Source: an uncultured Burkholderiaceae bacterium (GTDB taxonomy: Bacteria; Pseudomonadota; Gammaproteobacteria; Burkholderiales; Burkholderiaceae). Taken from it: a stretch of DNA of 13,448 nt. Of this stretch, positions 1-8,372 are shown piece by piece (the stretch's first letter is position 1; each line of letters begins with the position of its first letter). The notes under the pieces are model-generated. The model was given only the letters and a program-made list of their open reading frames with translations. It was not told where the DNA came from and did no database searches. The stretch covers positions 1-13,448 of the forward strand of contig CALMPB010000162.1 of the NCBI GenBank assembly GCA_937871985.1, given 5' to 3'. Position numbers and translations under genes: made by a program.

Positions 1-1547
<1,547 letters not shown>

Positions 1548-1567
1548 GCCACCTTGCTTCGCCGATT

Positions 1568-1590
1568 GGCGCAGGCTCCGGCCTGGCGCC
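1568..1590 (+). other. Hairpin in groEL 3' untranslated region
   Basis: GGCGCAGGC (1568-1576) and GCCTGGCGCC (1581-1590) can pair around a TCCG loop with one bulged G. It starts 21 bases after the groEL stop. There is no T-tract, so it is not itself a terminator. It may protect the 3' end of the message, which is an inference from structure only. Confidence 0.45.
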
Positions 1591-1608
1591 AGTCACCCAA
1601 GGTACGGC

Positions 1609-1624
1609 AAGCCCCCGCGGGCTT
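1609..1624 (+). other. Second hairpin in groEL 3' untranslated region
   Basis: Perfect 6-bp arms AAGCCC and GGGCTT around a 4-base loop, just 6 bases before the terminator stem. No T-tract follows. With the hairpin at 1568-1590 and the terminator it makes a row of three stem-loops after groEL. Confidence 0.4.
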
Positions 1625-1630
1625 GAACAG

Positions 1631-1674
1631 CACCCCAAAAGCAGGACTTCGGTCCCGTCTTTCGGGGTGTTTTT
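1631..1674 (+). terminator. Rho-independent terminator of groEL
   Basis: The outer arms CACCCC (1631-1636) and GGGGTG (1664-1669) pair. The stem continues through AAAG/CTTT after one A-C mismatch. An inner GGAC-TTCG-GTCC tetraloop hairpin caps it, and five T's (1670-1674) follow. This is a textbook intrinsic terminator about 84 bases after the groEL stop. A near copy lies at 3348-3391. Confidence 0.92.
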
Positions 1675-1757
1675 CATGGCGCGCCGATTTGCATATTTTT
1701 CGTGGCCCGTATTAATTTGTCATATTATTTCCGGAATGTTCCACGATAAATCACCTT

Positions 1758-1763
1758 AGGGGG
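1758..1763 (+). promoter_or_regulatory. Ribosome binding site of the hybrid kinase
   Basis: AGGGGG lies 8 bases before the ATG at 1772 and supports that start. The 8-mer GTTCCACG occurs on both sides of it (1738-1745 and 1763-1770). The AT-rich stretch upstream (about 1690-1730, including TATTAT at 1723-1728) is the likely promoter region, but no convincing -35 box was seen. Confidence 0.6.
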
Positions 1764-1771
1764 TTCCACGC

Positions 1772-3325
1772 ATGAGCAGCAACAACCGTCCAGCCATCGG
1801 CAGCGCCGAACAAGCACGCCAACTGCTCGAAACAGCCCCCATTTCCGTTGTCATCGTGACGGACGAAGGCGAATATCTATACCGCAATCCTGCGCACAAT
1901 GCCATCTACCGCTACGACGAAGCCCAGATGCCGCAACTCAGCCGGGACCTCTGGGTGGATCCCGAAGACCGCCGCCGCCTGCTGGATATTTTCCGCGAGA
2001 CCGGCGAGCTCAAGGATGCCGAAGTGCAGCACCGCCGCCGCGACGGCACGACGTTCTGGGGCCTGCTGACCTACCAGCGCCTCACCTACGCGGGGCAGCC
2101 TGCCCTGGCGGGCTGGATCTACGACATCACCACCATCAAGATGGCCGAACAGGCCATGGACGAAGCACGGCAGGCCGCCGAGCTGGCCAACAAGACCAAA
2201 TCCGAATTCCTGGCCAATATGAGCCATGAATTGCGCACGCCATTGAACGCCATCATCGGCTACGCGCAAATCCTGCAGGAAGACGCCGAAGATGACGGAC
2301 AGGACCAGTATGTGTCGGACCTGAACAAGATAGAAAACGCGGGCAAGCACTTGCTGAGCCTGATCAACGGCATTCTCGACCTGTCCAAAATCGAAGCCGG
2401 ACGCATGGAGGTGTTTCTCGAGCCGGTGGAAATCGCCCGCCTGGCCGACGAAGTGCGCACCCTGACCGAACCCCTGGCCGCCACCAACGACAACGTGGTC
2501 GAGATCATCGTCGAGGGCGATATCGGCACCATCGAAACCGACTTCACCAAGCTCAAGCAATCATTGCTGAACCTGGTCAGCAATGCCTGCAAGTTCACCA
2601 AGAACGGCCGCGTGACACTGAGCATTGCGATGGCGTCCGACGAAGAAACCCCATCCCTGGTCATTCGCGTCAAGGACACCGGCATCGGCATGACGCCCGA
2701 GCAGCAGGCCAAGCTGTTCCAGCCATTCACGCAGGCCGACTCTTCGACCACCCGGCAATACGGCGGCACCGGCCTGGGCCTGGCGATTACCCGCAGGCTG
2801 TGCGAACTACTGGGCGGCACGGTGGACGTATCCTCCACGCCGGGTGAAGGCAGCTGCTTCACCATCGTCCTGCCCCTGCGCCAGCCCATACCCGCCGCCA
2901 AGACCAACCACCCCACGCCGCACGGCCCTTCCGGCGCCACCACCCTGCTGCTTATCGATGACGATCCGCATGTGCATGAAGTCATGGGCGCCATGCTGGC
3001 ACGCGAAGGCTATCGGGTCGAGCATGTTTCGTCGGGCCTGAATGCGCTCGAAACCGTCCGGAACCTGAATCCCGCCGCCATTTTGCTGGACGTGATGATG
3101 CCGCAGGTGGACGGTTGGGCGGTGCTGGCCGCGCTGAAGAAAGACTCGGCGCTATCGGTCATCCCCGTCATCATCGTCTCGATGCTGGACGACCGTCCGC
3201 TGGGCCTTTCCCTGGGCGCCGCCGAGTTCCTGACCAAGCCGATAGACCGGAAAGTCCTGACGGAAACGGTAAAGCGCCATGCCGGCCCGGCCCACAGCCA
3301 TAAAACCGGGGCCGGCGGTTCGTGA
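1772..3325 (+). CDS. Soluble PAS hybrid sensor histidine kinase with C-terminal receiver
   Basis: Predicted two-component hybrid kinase of 517 aa. Domains in order: a PAS sensor (about 15-130), a coiled linker, the HisKA dimerisation domain with H-box SHELRTPLN (phospho-acceptor H152), the ATPase domain with N-box NLVSNACKF (N267-F275), G1 motif DTGIGM (302-307), F-box [10 protein letters not shown] and G2 motif GGTGLGLAI (from 331), then a receiver domain (about 391-505) with acidic pocket D396-D398, phospho-aspartate D440 in LLDVMMP and K489 in LTKPID. All catalytic residues are present, so it should be active. No membrane segment or signal peptide was seen, so it probably senses a cytosolic cue through PAS; the ligand is unknown. 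There is no HPt domain, DNA-binding domain or partner regulator in the window, so its output is not visible here. It appears to be its own transcription unit, between the groEL terminator and its own. Confidence 0.93.
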   Translation: MSSNNRPAIGSAEQARQLLETAPISVVIVTDEGEYLYRNPAHNAIYRYDEAQMPQLSRDLWVDPEDRRRLLDIFRETGELKDAEVQHRRRDGTTFWGLLTYQRLTYAGQPALAGWIYDITTIKMAEQAMDEARQAAELANKTKSEFLANMSHELRTPLNAIIGYAQILQEDAEDDGQDQYVSDLNKIENAGKHLLSLINGILDLSKIEAGRMEVFLEPVEIARLADEVRTLTEPLAATNDNVVEIIVEGDIGTIETDFTKLKQSLLNLVSNACKFTKNGRVTLSIAMASDEETPSLVIRVKDTGIGMTPEQQAKLFQPFTQADSSTTRQYGGTGLGLAITRRLCELLGGTVDVSSTPGEGSCFTIVLPLRQPIPAAKTNHPTPHGPSGATTLLLIDDDPHVHEVMGAMLAREGYRVEHVSSGLNALETVRNLNPAAILLDVMMPQVDGWAVLAALKKDSALSVIPVIIVSMLDDRPLGLSLGAAEFLTKPIDRKVLTETVKRHAGPAHSHKTGAGGS

Positions 3326-3347
3326 CACCGGATCGGAAAACATCGGC

Positions 3348-3391
3348 CACCCCAAAAGCAGGATTGCGATCCAGCCTTTTGGGGTGTTTTT
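3348..3391 (+). terminator. Rho-independent terminator of the hybrid kinase gene
   Basis: Perfect 11-bp arms CACCCCAAAAG (3348-3358) and CTTTTGGGGTG (3376-3386), an inner GGAT-TGCG-ATCC hairpin, then a run of T's to 3391. It sits 22 bases after the kinase stop. It matches the groEL terminator at 44 of 50 aligned bases (including the bases after the T-run), and one inner pair is changed on both sides (C-G there, T-A here). Confidence 0.93.
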
Positions 3392-3439
3392 CATGGCTTT
3401 TCTTAATTCTGTCATGATTTTTCTGTAGCGTTCGAGGCT

Positions 3440-3459
3440 TTGGCCGGCGCAACGGCCAA
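3440..3459 (+). other. Hairpin in leader of the Na/Pi transporter gene
   Basis: Perfect 7-bp inverted repeat TTGGCCG / CGGCCAA with a 6-base spacer, ending 21 bases before the Shine-Dalgarno sequence AAGGAG (3481-3486). It could be an mRNA leader hairpin or a protein-binding site. Only the symmetry is seen; a role is not shown. Confidence 0.4.
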
Positions 3460-3492
3460 CCGGCCCAAGGTCGGCAACACAAGGAGAAAACG

Positions 3493-5097
3493 ATGCTCGC
3501 CGCATTGGTGCCGGCCATGACAGGCCTGGGACTGTTTTTTTGTGGAGTCCGCTTCGTGGCGACCAACCTGGCGCTGGTGGCCGGCGCCTCGGCGCGGCGC
3601 CTGTTCCGGCGCGCGCTGGGCTCGAACTGGCTCGCCGCGCTCAGCGGCATACTCAGCGGCTTGCTGACCCAAAGCACCAATGCCGTCGCACTGATCGTCG
3701 TCAGCTTCGCCAGGGCCGGCATCGTCGAAGGCAAGCGCGCCCCGCTCGTGCCGACCTGGTCGCACGTCGGCGCATCGGCGCTGGTGTTCCTGGTTGCGCT
3801 CGACACCAAATTCGTGGTCGCCTATATGCTCATGCTGAGCGGCGTGGCGCTTTATTTCGACTTCCGCCTCAGCGACCGGATGCGCTACGGCATCATGGCG
3901 CTGCTGGGCGCAGGCATGCTGTTGCTGGGGCTCGTCATACTGAAGGCCGGCAGCGCCCCGCTGGAAGAAATGCTGCGCGGGTTCGGCCTGCTGGGGCCGG
4001 ACAGCGCCGCGATAGGCACGCTGCTCATCGGTGTGGCGCTGGCCGTGGCGACGCAATCCTCGACCGTGGCCGGGGCCATCGCCGTAGCGCTGGTCGGCGC
4101 GGGGGTCTTCGGCCTGGACACCGCGCTGCTGCTGTTGCTGGGCGCCAATGGCGGCTCGGGGCTCAACTACATGTTTCTGGCGCGGGAAGGCGAGGCGACC
4201 GGCCGCCACATCCTGTTCTTCCAGGCTGCGCAAAAACTGGCCGGCACCGCGATCCTGCTGTTGCCCTTCGCCATCTCCCACGACGCGTTGAACCGATGGC
4301 TGCTGGCCATGCCCGCCGACGACGCTCATCGGCTGGCGGTGGCCTTCCTGCTCATGCAGATTGCGGGATCGCTGGTCTGCACCCTGGCCCTCGACCCCCT
4401 GTCGCAAGCGCTGCACCGCCTGGTGCCGCCCCGCCACGAAGACGAGCTGGCCAAGCCGGCGTTTCTGGTGGAAGAAGCCCTGGACGATTGCGAGTTGGCG
4501 CTCGATCTGGCCGAGCAGGAAAGCCATCGCCTGCTGCAGCGCCTGCCCATGATGCTGGAACGGATTCGGGAGGGCGGCGATAAAACGGCCCTGAACGCTG
4601 CCAGCTACCGCCAGGCCGGACTGGCGGTCGGCGCCGCGGTTCGCCGGTATCTGGCGGCCATCCTGGATCGGCAGCCAGGCCCCGGCGCCATCATGCGCGC
4701 CATGAGCCTGCAGCAAAGCGTCTCCAATACGATTTCCATGCACGAAGCCCTGGCCGAATTCGTGCAATCGGTGGCCACGGCCTCGAAGGCATCGAGCGCG
4801 CAAACCACCATCAGCCACATGACGGAATCCCTGCACATGTTGCTGGATGAGTTGGCCGCAGCGGCCGCGGCGGAAGACCCCCAGGAGCGCCAGTTTGCAT
4901 TGTCCCTATTCAGGCAACGCGACGAACTGATGGAAAGCATCCGCACTCGCCTGCTGGCCAGCGACCGCAACACGCCCACGCCGGTGCAGCAGGCACTGTT
5001 CCAGACCACGCTTTTATTCGAGCGCATACTGTGGCTGGCCCGGGACAGCCTGCTGGCCTTGATTCGCGACACAGAGGCGCCGTTCCGCGAGCCGTGA
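3493..5097 (+). CDS. Na+/phosphate cotransporter family protein with PhoU-like C-terminal domain
   Basis: Inner-membrane protein of 534 aa. The first ~300 residues are strongly hydrophobic with many membrane helices, arranged as two repeats each carrying the family's Q-S-S/T signature: SGLLTQSTNAV (Q60-S61-T62) and ATQSSTVAGA (Q188-S189-S190). This is the Na/Pi-cotransporter II (NptA-like) pattern, which suggests sodium-driven phosphate movement. The GANIGTT-like segment usual after the second repeat reads LGANGGSG here, so the substrate is not certain. Residues ~310-534 are charged and helical, like the PhoU-type regulatory tail fused to many bacterial members. The start is supported by AAGGAG (3481-3486) 6 bases upstream. 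The gene follows a terminator and is convergent with the MetE-like gene, so it is probably monocistronic. A single CTGTCAT heptamer at 3409-3415 resembles half of a Pho box. Confidence 0.87.
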   Translation: MLAALVPAMTGLGLFFCGVRFVATNLALVAGASARRLFRRALGSNWLAALSGILSGLLTQSTNAVALIVVSFARAGIVEGKRAPLVPTWSHVGASALVFLVALDTKFVVAYMLMLSGVALYFDFRLSDRMRYGIMALLGAGMLLLGLVILKAGSAPLEEMLRGFGLLGPDSAAIGTLLIGVALAVATQSSTVAGAIAVALVGAGVFGLDTALLLLLGANGGSGLNYMFLAREGEATGRHILFFQAAQKLAGTAILLLPFAISHDALNRWLLAMPADDAHRLAVAFLLMQIAGSLVCTLALDPLSQALHRLVPPRHEDELAKPAFLVEEALDDCELALDLAEQESHRLLQRLPMMLERIREGGDKTALNAASYRQAGLAVGAAVRRYLAAILDRQPGPGAIMRAMSLQQSVSNTISMHEALAEFVQSVATASKASSAQTTISHMTESLHMLLDELAAAAAAEDPQERQFALSLFRQRDELMESIRTRLLASDRNTPTPVQQALFQTTLLFERILWLARDSLLALIRDTEAPFREP

Positions 5098-5158
5098 ACT
5101 CGCCCCGCCAGAGGGGGAATCGCCGAGGCTTCCCGGCGCCCGCGTCGCGTTCTTTGCC

Positions 5159-6289
5159 CTAACCCGCGGCGCGCGCGGCCCGTTCGGCGCCGTCCCGCAG
5201 CACGGCGAGCTTCATCCAGGTTACGGCCGGGTCGATCTTGCCGTAGTTGGCGAAGGTGCCGAAACCGCAGTCGGTGCTGGCCAGCACCCGGTCTTTACCC
5301 ATGAACGCCACGTAGCGCTCGAGCCGCTGCCGGATCAGTTCGGGATGCTCGACATAGTTCGAGCAACTGTCGATGAGGCCGGGGGCAAGAATCTTGTTGT
5401 CCGCCAGCTTGGCGTCGCGCCAGATTTCCCACTCGTGCTCGTGGCGGGGGTTGGCGGCCTCGAACAGGATGGTCGACGGCCTGGCGGCCAGGATGGGGTC
5501 GATGACCTTCTCGAGGGCGATGTCGCAATGGTGCGGGCCCTCGTAGTTTCCCCAGCAGACGTGCATGCGCAGCTTTTCCGAAGGGATGTTGCGGGTGGCC
5601 GCATTGAGCGCCTCGACGTTCTGCCAGGCGCGCGCGGTGAACTCCGCTTCGCTGAGGTTCTGGAAACCCGTGTGGGCCGCCATCGCCAGATCGGGGCAAT
5701 CGAGCTGCAGGTCGAAGCCGGCCGCGACGATGGCTTCGTACTCGGGCCGCATCGCTTCGATGAGGTCGGCCAGATAGGCCTCGTGCGAAGCGTAATGCTG
5801 GTTCGGCTGGAAAGCGGTGACCAGGCCCGGGGACGCCGCGTTCATGAAGGCGCGGCCGCCTTGGCCGTGCCGCTCGACGGCCGACTTGAAACGGCGGATA
5901 TCGGCCTTACACGGTTCGAGGGTGCGCAGCTTGACCGGGCCGATGCAGGCGGCCCGCACGAATTCCTGGGACCCCATGATGGCGGCCAGTTTTTTCCGCA
6001 GATCGGGGAAGTCGGCCAGGTCTTTGGCGGGGGTGCGGTCGATGTGGCCGCCGAAGCCCTCCAGCCGTTCGGTGATGTAGGTAGCGTAGCCGACCTTGCC
6101 GAGTTCGCCGTCGCTCATGATGCCGACGCCGGCTTCAACCTGCTTCTGCACGGCATGGTCGATGGCCGCCTGGACGACTTGCTCGAAGTGTTCGGCGTCG
6201 ACCTCCTGGCCGTGGTCGCGTGCAAGCAGCAACTGCGCCAGTTCGTCGCCGCGGGGAAGACTGCCGACATGGGTGGTCAGAATAGACAT
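5159..6289 (-). CDS. Single-domain cobalamin-independent methionine synthase (MetE C-terminal domain) family protein
   Basis: 376 aa when started at the ATG at 6289 (MSILTTHVGSLPR), which has an AAAGGAA Shine-Dalgarno 4-5 bases upstream. The frame stays open to an ATG at 6325, but those 12 extra residues have no good ribosome site. The protein matches the catalytic barrel of MetE only; it is half the length of full MetE (about 750 aa) and lacks the N-terminal domain. Zinc-ligand candidates are kept: H243 and C245 (MHVCWGN), E277 (LFEAAN) and C341 (STDCGFG). DLQLDCPDLAM is another family-type motif. Known relatives of this short form move methyl or alkyl groups onto thiols (core methionine synthases, epoxyalkane:coenzyme M transferases). 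The real substrate cannot be read from sequence, and no partner such as a DUF1852 protein or corrinoid protein is adjacent. It is probably a zinc-dependent thiol alkyltransferase. Confidence 0.85.
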   Translation of the reverse strand: MSILTTHVGSLPRGDELAQLLLARDHGQEVDAEHFEQVVQAAIDHAVQKQVEAGVGIMSDGELGKVGYATYITERLEGFGGHIDRTPAKDLADFPDLRKKLAAIMGSQEFVRAACIGPVKLRTLEPCKADIRRFKSAVERHGQGGRAFMNAASPGLVTAFQPNQHYASHEAYLADLIEAMRPEYEAIVAAGFDLQLDCPDLAMAAHTGFQNLSEAEFTARAWQNVEALNAATRNIPSEKLRMHVCWGNYEGPHHCDIALEKVIDPILAARPSTILFEAANPRHEHEWEIWRDAKLADNKILAPGLIDSCSNYVEHPELIRQRLERYVAFMGKDRVLASTDCGFGTFANYGKIDPAVTWMKLAVLRDGAERAARAAG

Positions 6290-6578
6290 CGCGTTCCTTT
6301 TCATGAGAAGACACCAAAGTGTCATTAGAGTGCCGCCAGCCCGGCTTCAGCAGGCCGGGCCAAGCATATATGGCGCTAGTTTATCCAACTTCCAGGAGTC
6401 TGTTCGCGTTGCCGAGGGATTTTTTGCCGCCGGGGGGCAGCAAGCCGTATCGTGGCACAGCGTGGGGGCATTTCCCAGCAATCGGGCCGCCCCGACCGAG
6501 TCCATTACAATGCTGGCTATCCGCACAATTACGGCGTCCGGTTCGCAAACCAGCGGTGGCCGCCCTTTTCCTAGGCCT
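6290..6578. other. Divergent intergenic region between MetE-like gene and dgkA
   Basis: This 289-bp gap separates divergent genes and should hold promoters for both. Seen in it: a short inverted repeat GACAC-CAAA-GTGTC (6310-6323) just upstream of the MetE-like ribosome site; GCCCGGC/GCCGGGC arms (6339-6345 and 6354-6360) without a T-tract; and TACAAT (6506-6511), a possible -10 box facing dgkA but with no recognisable -35 box. No small gene, riboswitch or MetR-type TGAA-N5-TTCA site was recognised. Confidence 0.4.
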
Positions 6579-6968
6579 ATGAACGACACGCACTCTCCCT
6601 ATAAAAGCAAAGGCGGGCCAGGGCGCCTGGCCGGCGCGCTGCGCTATTCGCTGCAGGGCCTGGGCGCCGCCTTCAAGCACGAAGCCGCCTTCCGCCAGGA
6701 ATTGCTTGCCGCCGTCGTGCTGATTCCCCTTGCCTTCTGGCTGGGCAATACCCTGGTCGAGCAGGCGCTGTTGATCGCCGTGGTCTTCCTGGTGCTGATC
6801 GTCGAGGTATTGAACTCGGCGCTGGAGGCGCTTGCCGACGCCATCACCCTGGAACAGCACCCCTTGATCGGCCGCGCCAAGGATCTGGGCAGCGCCGCCG
6901 TCATGCTGTCCATTACCCTGGCCTGCATTGTGTGGCTGGCCATCATCGTCCACCATGCGGCAGCCTAG
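6579..6968 (+). CDS. dgkA: Diacylglycerol kinase (prokaryotic integral-membrane type)
   Basis: Phosphorylates diacylglycerol to phosphatidate at the inner membrane and so recycles the lipid left by membrane-derived oligosaccharide or LPS modification. It has 129 aa from the ATG at 6579, close to the E. coli length (about 122). Family signatures: EAAFRQE (E35-E41), the catalytic segment IVEVLNSALEAL (E76, N79, S80, E83) and GRAKDLGSAAV (K101, D102). Three hydrophobic helices fit residues ~42-58, ~61-80 and ~105-126. The frame is open far upstream (to 6096), but that part lies antisense to the MetE-like gene and is not family-like. Start MNDTHSPYKSKGG is chosen by family length, because the upstream AGG (6573-6575) is a poor and too close ribosome site. 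pyrF follows 101 bases later. Confidence 0.95.
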   Translation: MNDTHSPYKSKGGPGRLAGALRYSLQGLGAAFKHEAAFRQELLAAVVLIPLAFWLGNTLVEQALLIAVVFLVLIVEVLNSALEALADAITLEQHPLIGRAKDLGSAAVMLSITLACIVWLAIIVHHAAA

Positions 6969-7069
6969 GCAATGAATGCCTGCCGGCCCGTCCGCGACAC
7001 GCCGCGCCCCTGCCATAAAATGCAGCAGGGCGAAACCATAAATACATCGACCACGACAGACTCTTCACC

Positions 7070-7885
7070 ATGACCTTCATCGAAAAACTAGACCAGGCCT
7101 GGGCGCACTCCAACTCCATGCTGATGGTGGGCCTGGATCCCGATCCGCAACGCTTTCCGGCGGAAATCCAGGGGCGGCCCAACGCCATCTATGAATTCTG
7201 CCGCGGCATCGTCGATGCCACCGCGCCGTTCGCATGCGGCATCAAGCCGCAGATCGCCTACTTCGCCTCCCAAGGCGCAGAAGCGCAACTGGAAGCGCTG
7301 CTGGCCTATGTGCGCGAACAATACCCGCAACTGCCCATCGTACTGGACGCCAAGCGCGGCGACATCGGCTCGACCGCGGAACAATACGCCCAGGAGGCGT
7401 TCGAGCGCTACCAGGCCGACGCGGTAACGGTCAATCCTTATATGGGTTTCGACTCCGTCGAGCCCTATTTGTCGTGGCAGGAAAAAGGCGTCATTGTCCT
7501 GTGCCGCACCTCGAACAAAGGCGGCTCGGATCTGCAGTTCGTGGAAACCAAGGATGGCGAACCGCTCTACCTGCGCGTTGCCGGGCTGGTGGCCGACCGC
7601 TGGAACACCAACGGCCAGTGCGCGCTGGTGGTGGGCGCCACGTATCCGGAAGAATTGGCCAAGGTACGGGCACGGGTCGGAGACATGCCGCTGTTGGTGC
7701 CCGGCATCGGCGCCCAGGGCGGCGACATACCCGCCACCGTGGCGGCCGGCAGCAACCGCCACGGCACCGGCATGATGATCAACTCGTCGCGCGCGATTTT
7801 GTATGCCGGCAGCGGCGACGATTGGCGCGAAGCCGCCGCCAAGGCGGCGCTGGCCACCCGCGACGCCATCAACGCGGCTCGATGA
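7070..7885 (+). CDS. pyrF: Orotidine 5'-phosphate decarboxylase
   Basis: Last step of de novo UMP synthesis: converts orotidine 5'-phosphate to UMP plus CO2 in the cytosol. It has 271 aa, the length and style of the longer (type 2) PyrF proteins rather than the ~245-aa E. coli type. Seen motifs: VGLDPDP near the N-terminus, IKPQIAYF, the catalytic [11 protein letters not shown] (D93, K95, D98), VNPYMGFDS, and a phosphate-binding [11 protein letters not shown] followed by NSSRAILYA. The start at ATG 7070 gives the usual [12 protein letters not shown] beginning, but no clear Shine-Dalgarno precedes it. The TGA stop (7883-7885) lies inside the end of the opposite-strand pncC, so the two genes overlap tail to tail by 17 bp and no terminator fits between them. 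Confidence 0.97.
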   Translation: MTFIEKLDQAWAHSNSMLMVGLDPDPQRFPAEIQGRPNAIYEFCRGIVDATAPFACGIKPQIAYFASQGAEAQLEALLAYVREQYPQLPIVLDAKRGDIGSTAEQYAQEAFERYQADAVTVNPYMGFDSVEPYLSWQEKGVIVLCRTSNKGGSDLQFVETKDGEPLYLRVAGLVADRWNTNGQCALVVGATYPEELAKVRARVGDMPLLVPGIGAQGGDIPATVAAGSNRHGTGMMINSSRAILYAGSGDDWREAAAKAALATRDAINAAR

Positions 7886-8372
7886 TGTCCAGGGCCATTT
7901 TCAGGGCGAAGGCCACCGACGCGGCGCGGATCTGCTGACGGTTTCCCTCGAAGATATGGGTGGCGGCCCGCGTCACCAGGCCGTCGTGGGCGCGCTGGGC
8001 GAAGCCGAAGCACACCATGCCCACCGGCTTGCCCGGGGTCGCCCCGCCCGGCCCGGCAATGCCGGTCGTGGAAATGGCGAAATGCATGCCCGGGCTGGCG
8101 CCCAGCACGCCCGCCGCCATTTCCATGGCGGTTTCCTCGCTGACGGCGCCGAAGCGTTCGAGCGTATCGCGCCCCACCCGCAACTGCTCCATTTTGGCGG
8201 CATTGCTGTAGGTGACGAAACCGCGGTCGAACCATTCGCTGGAGCCGGCAATATCGGTGACAGCGCCGGCCAGCAGGCCTCCGGTGCACGACTCGGCACA
8301 ACCGAGCATCCAGTGGCGCTTCAGCAAAGCCTGGCCCAGTTCGCCCGCTTGCATCAGGGTTGCATCGCTCAT
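7869..8372 (-). CDS. pncC: Nicotinamide-nucleotide amidase (CinA C-terminal domain family)
   Basis: Deamidates nicotinamide mononucleotide to nicotinate mononucleotide and so recycles NMN left over from NAD use (for example by DNA ligase). It has 167 aa, the size of stand-alone PncC proteins without the N-terminal CinA domain. Diagnostic motifs: [11 protein letters not shown] with the conserved serine S28, VTYSNAAK, and [16 protein letters not shown]. It is the last gene of the minus-strand rib-nus-thi-pgp-pnc operon. Its ATG overlaps the TGA of pgpA in an ATGA junction (8369-8372), with AGGAG inside the end of pgpA, so translation is probably coupled. The 3' end overlaps pyrF by 17 bp. Confidence 0.95.
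   Translation of the reverse strand: MSDATLMQAGELGQALLKRHWMLGCAESCTGGLLAGAVTDIAGSSEWFDRGFVTYSNAAKMEQLRVGRDTLERFGAVSEETAMEMAAGVLGASPGMHFAISTTGIAGPGGATPGKPVGMVCFGFAQRAHDGLVTRAATHIFEGNRQQIRAASVAFALKMALDIIEPR

Noticed and set aside
3490..4150. Assigning the Na/Pi protein to PitA or PstC-type phosphate transport
   Set aside because: The duplicated Q-S-S/T motifs and the fused PhoU-like tail fit the Na/Pi-cotransporter family, not Pit or an ABC permease.
3412..4836. 474-codon open frame on the - strand opposite the Na/Pi transporter
   Set aside because: Composition is Gln/His/Arg-rich, typical of an antisense shadow. The + strand protein has membrane helices and family signatures.
5098..5158. Bidirectional terminator between the Na/Pi and MetE-like genes
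   Set aside because: Only a 5-bp CGCCG/CGGCG stem (5121-5138) was found and no T-tract on either strand, too weak to call.
6290..6325. Earlier ATG (6325) for the MetE-like gene
   Set aside because: The AAAGGAA site directly precedes the ATG at 6289, and family members begin close to the HVGSLPR motif.
5345..6328. 327-codon open frame on the + strand opposite the MetE-like gene
   Set aside because: The minus-strand reading has zinc-site motifs and a ribosome site; the + reading shows no recognisable family.
6096..6578. 161-codon upstream extension of the dgkA reading frame
   Set aside because: It overlaps the MetE-like gene antisense, has no family similarity, and would more than double the length of a protein family that is about 120-130 aa.
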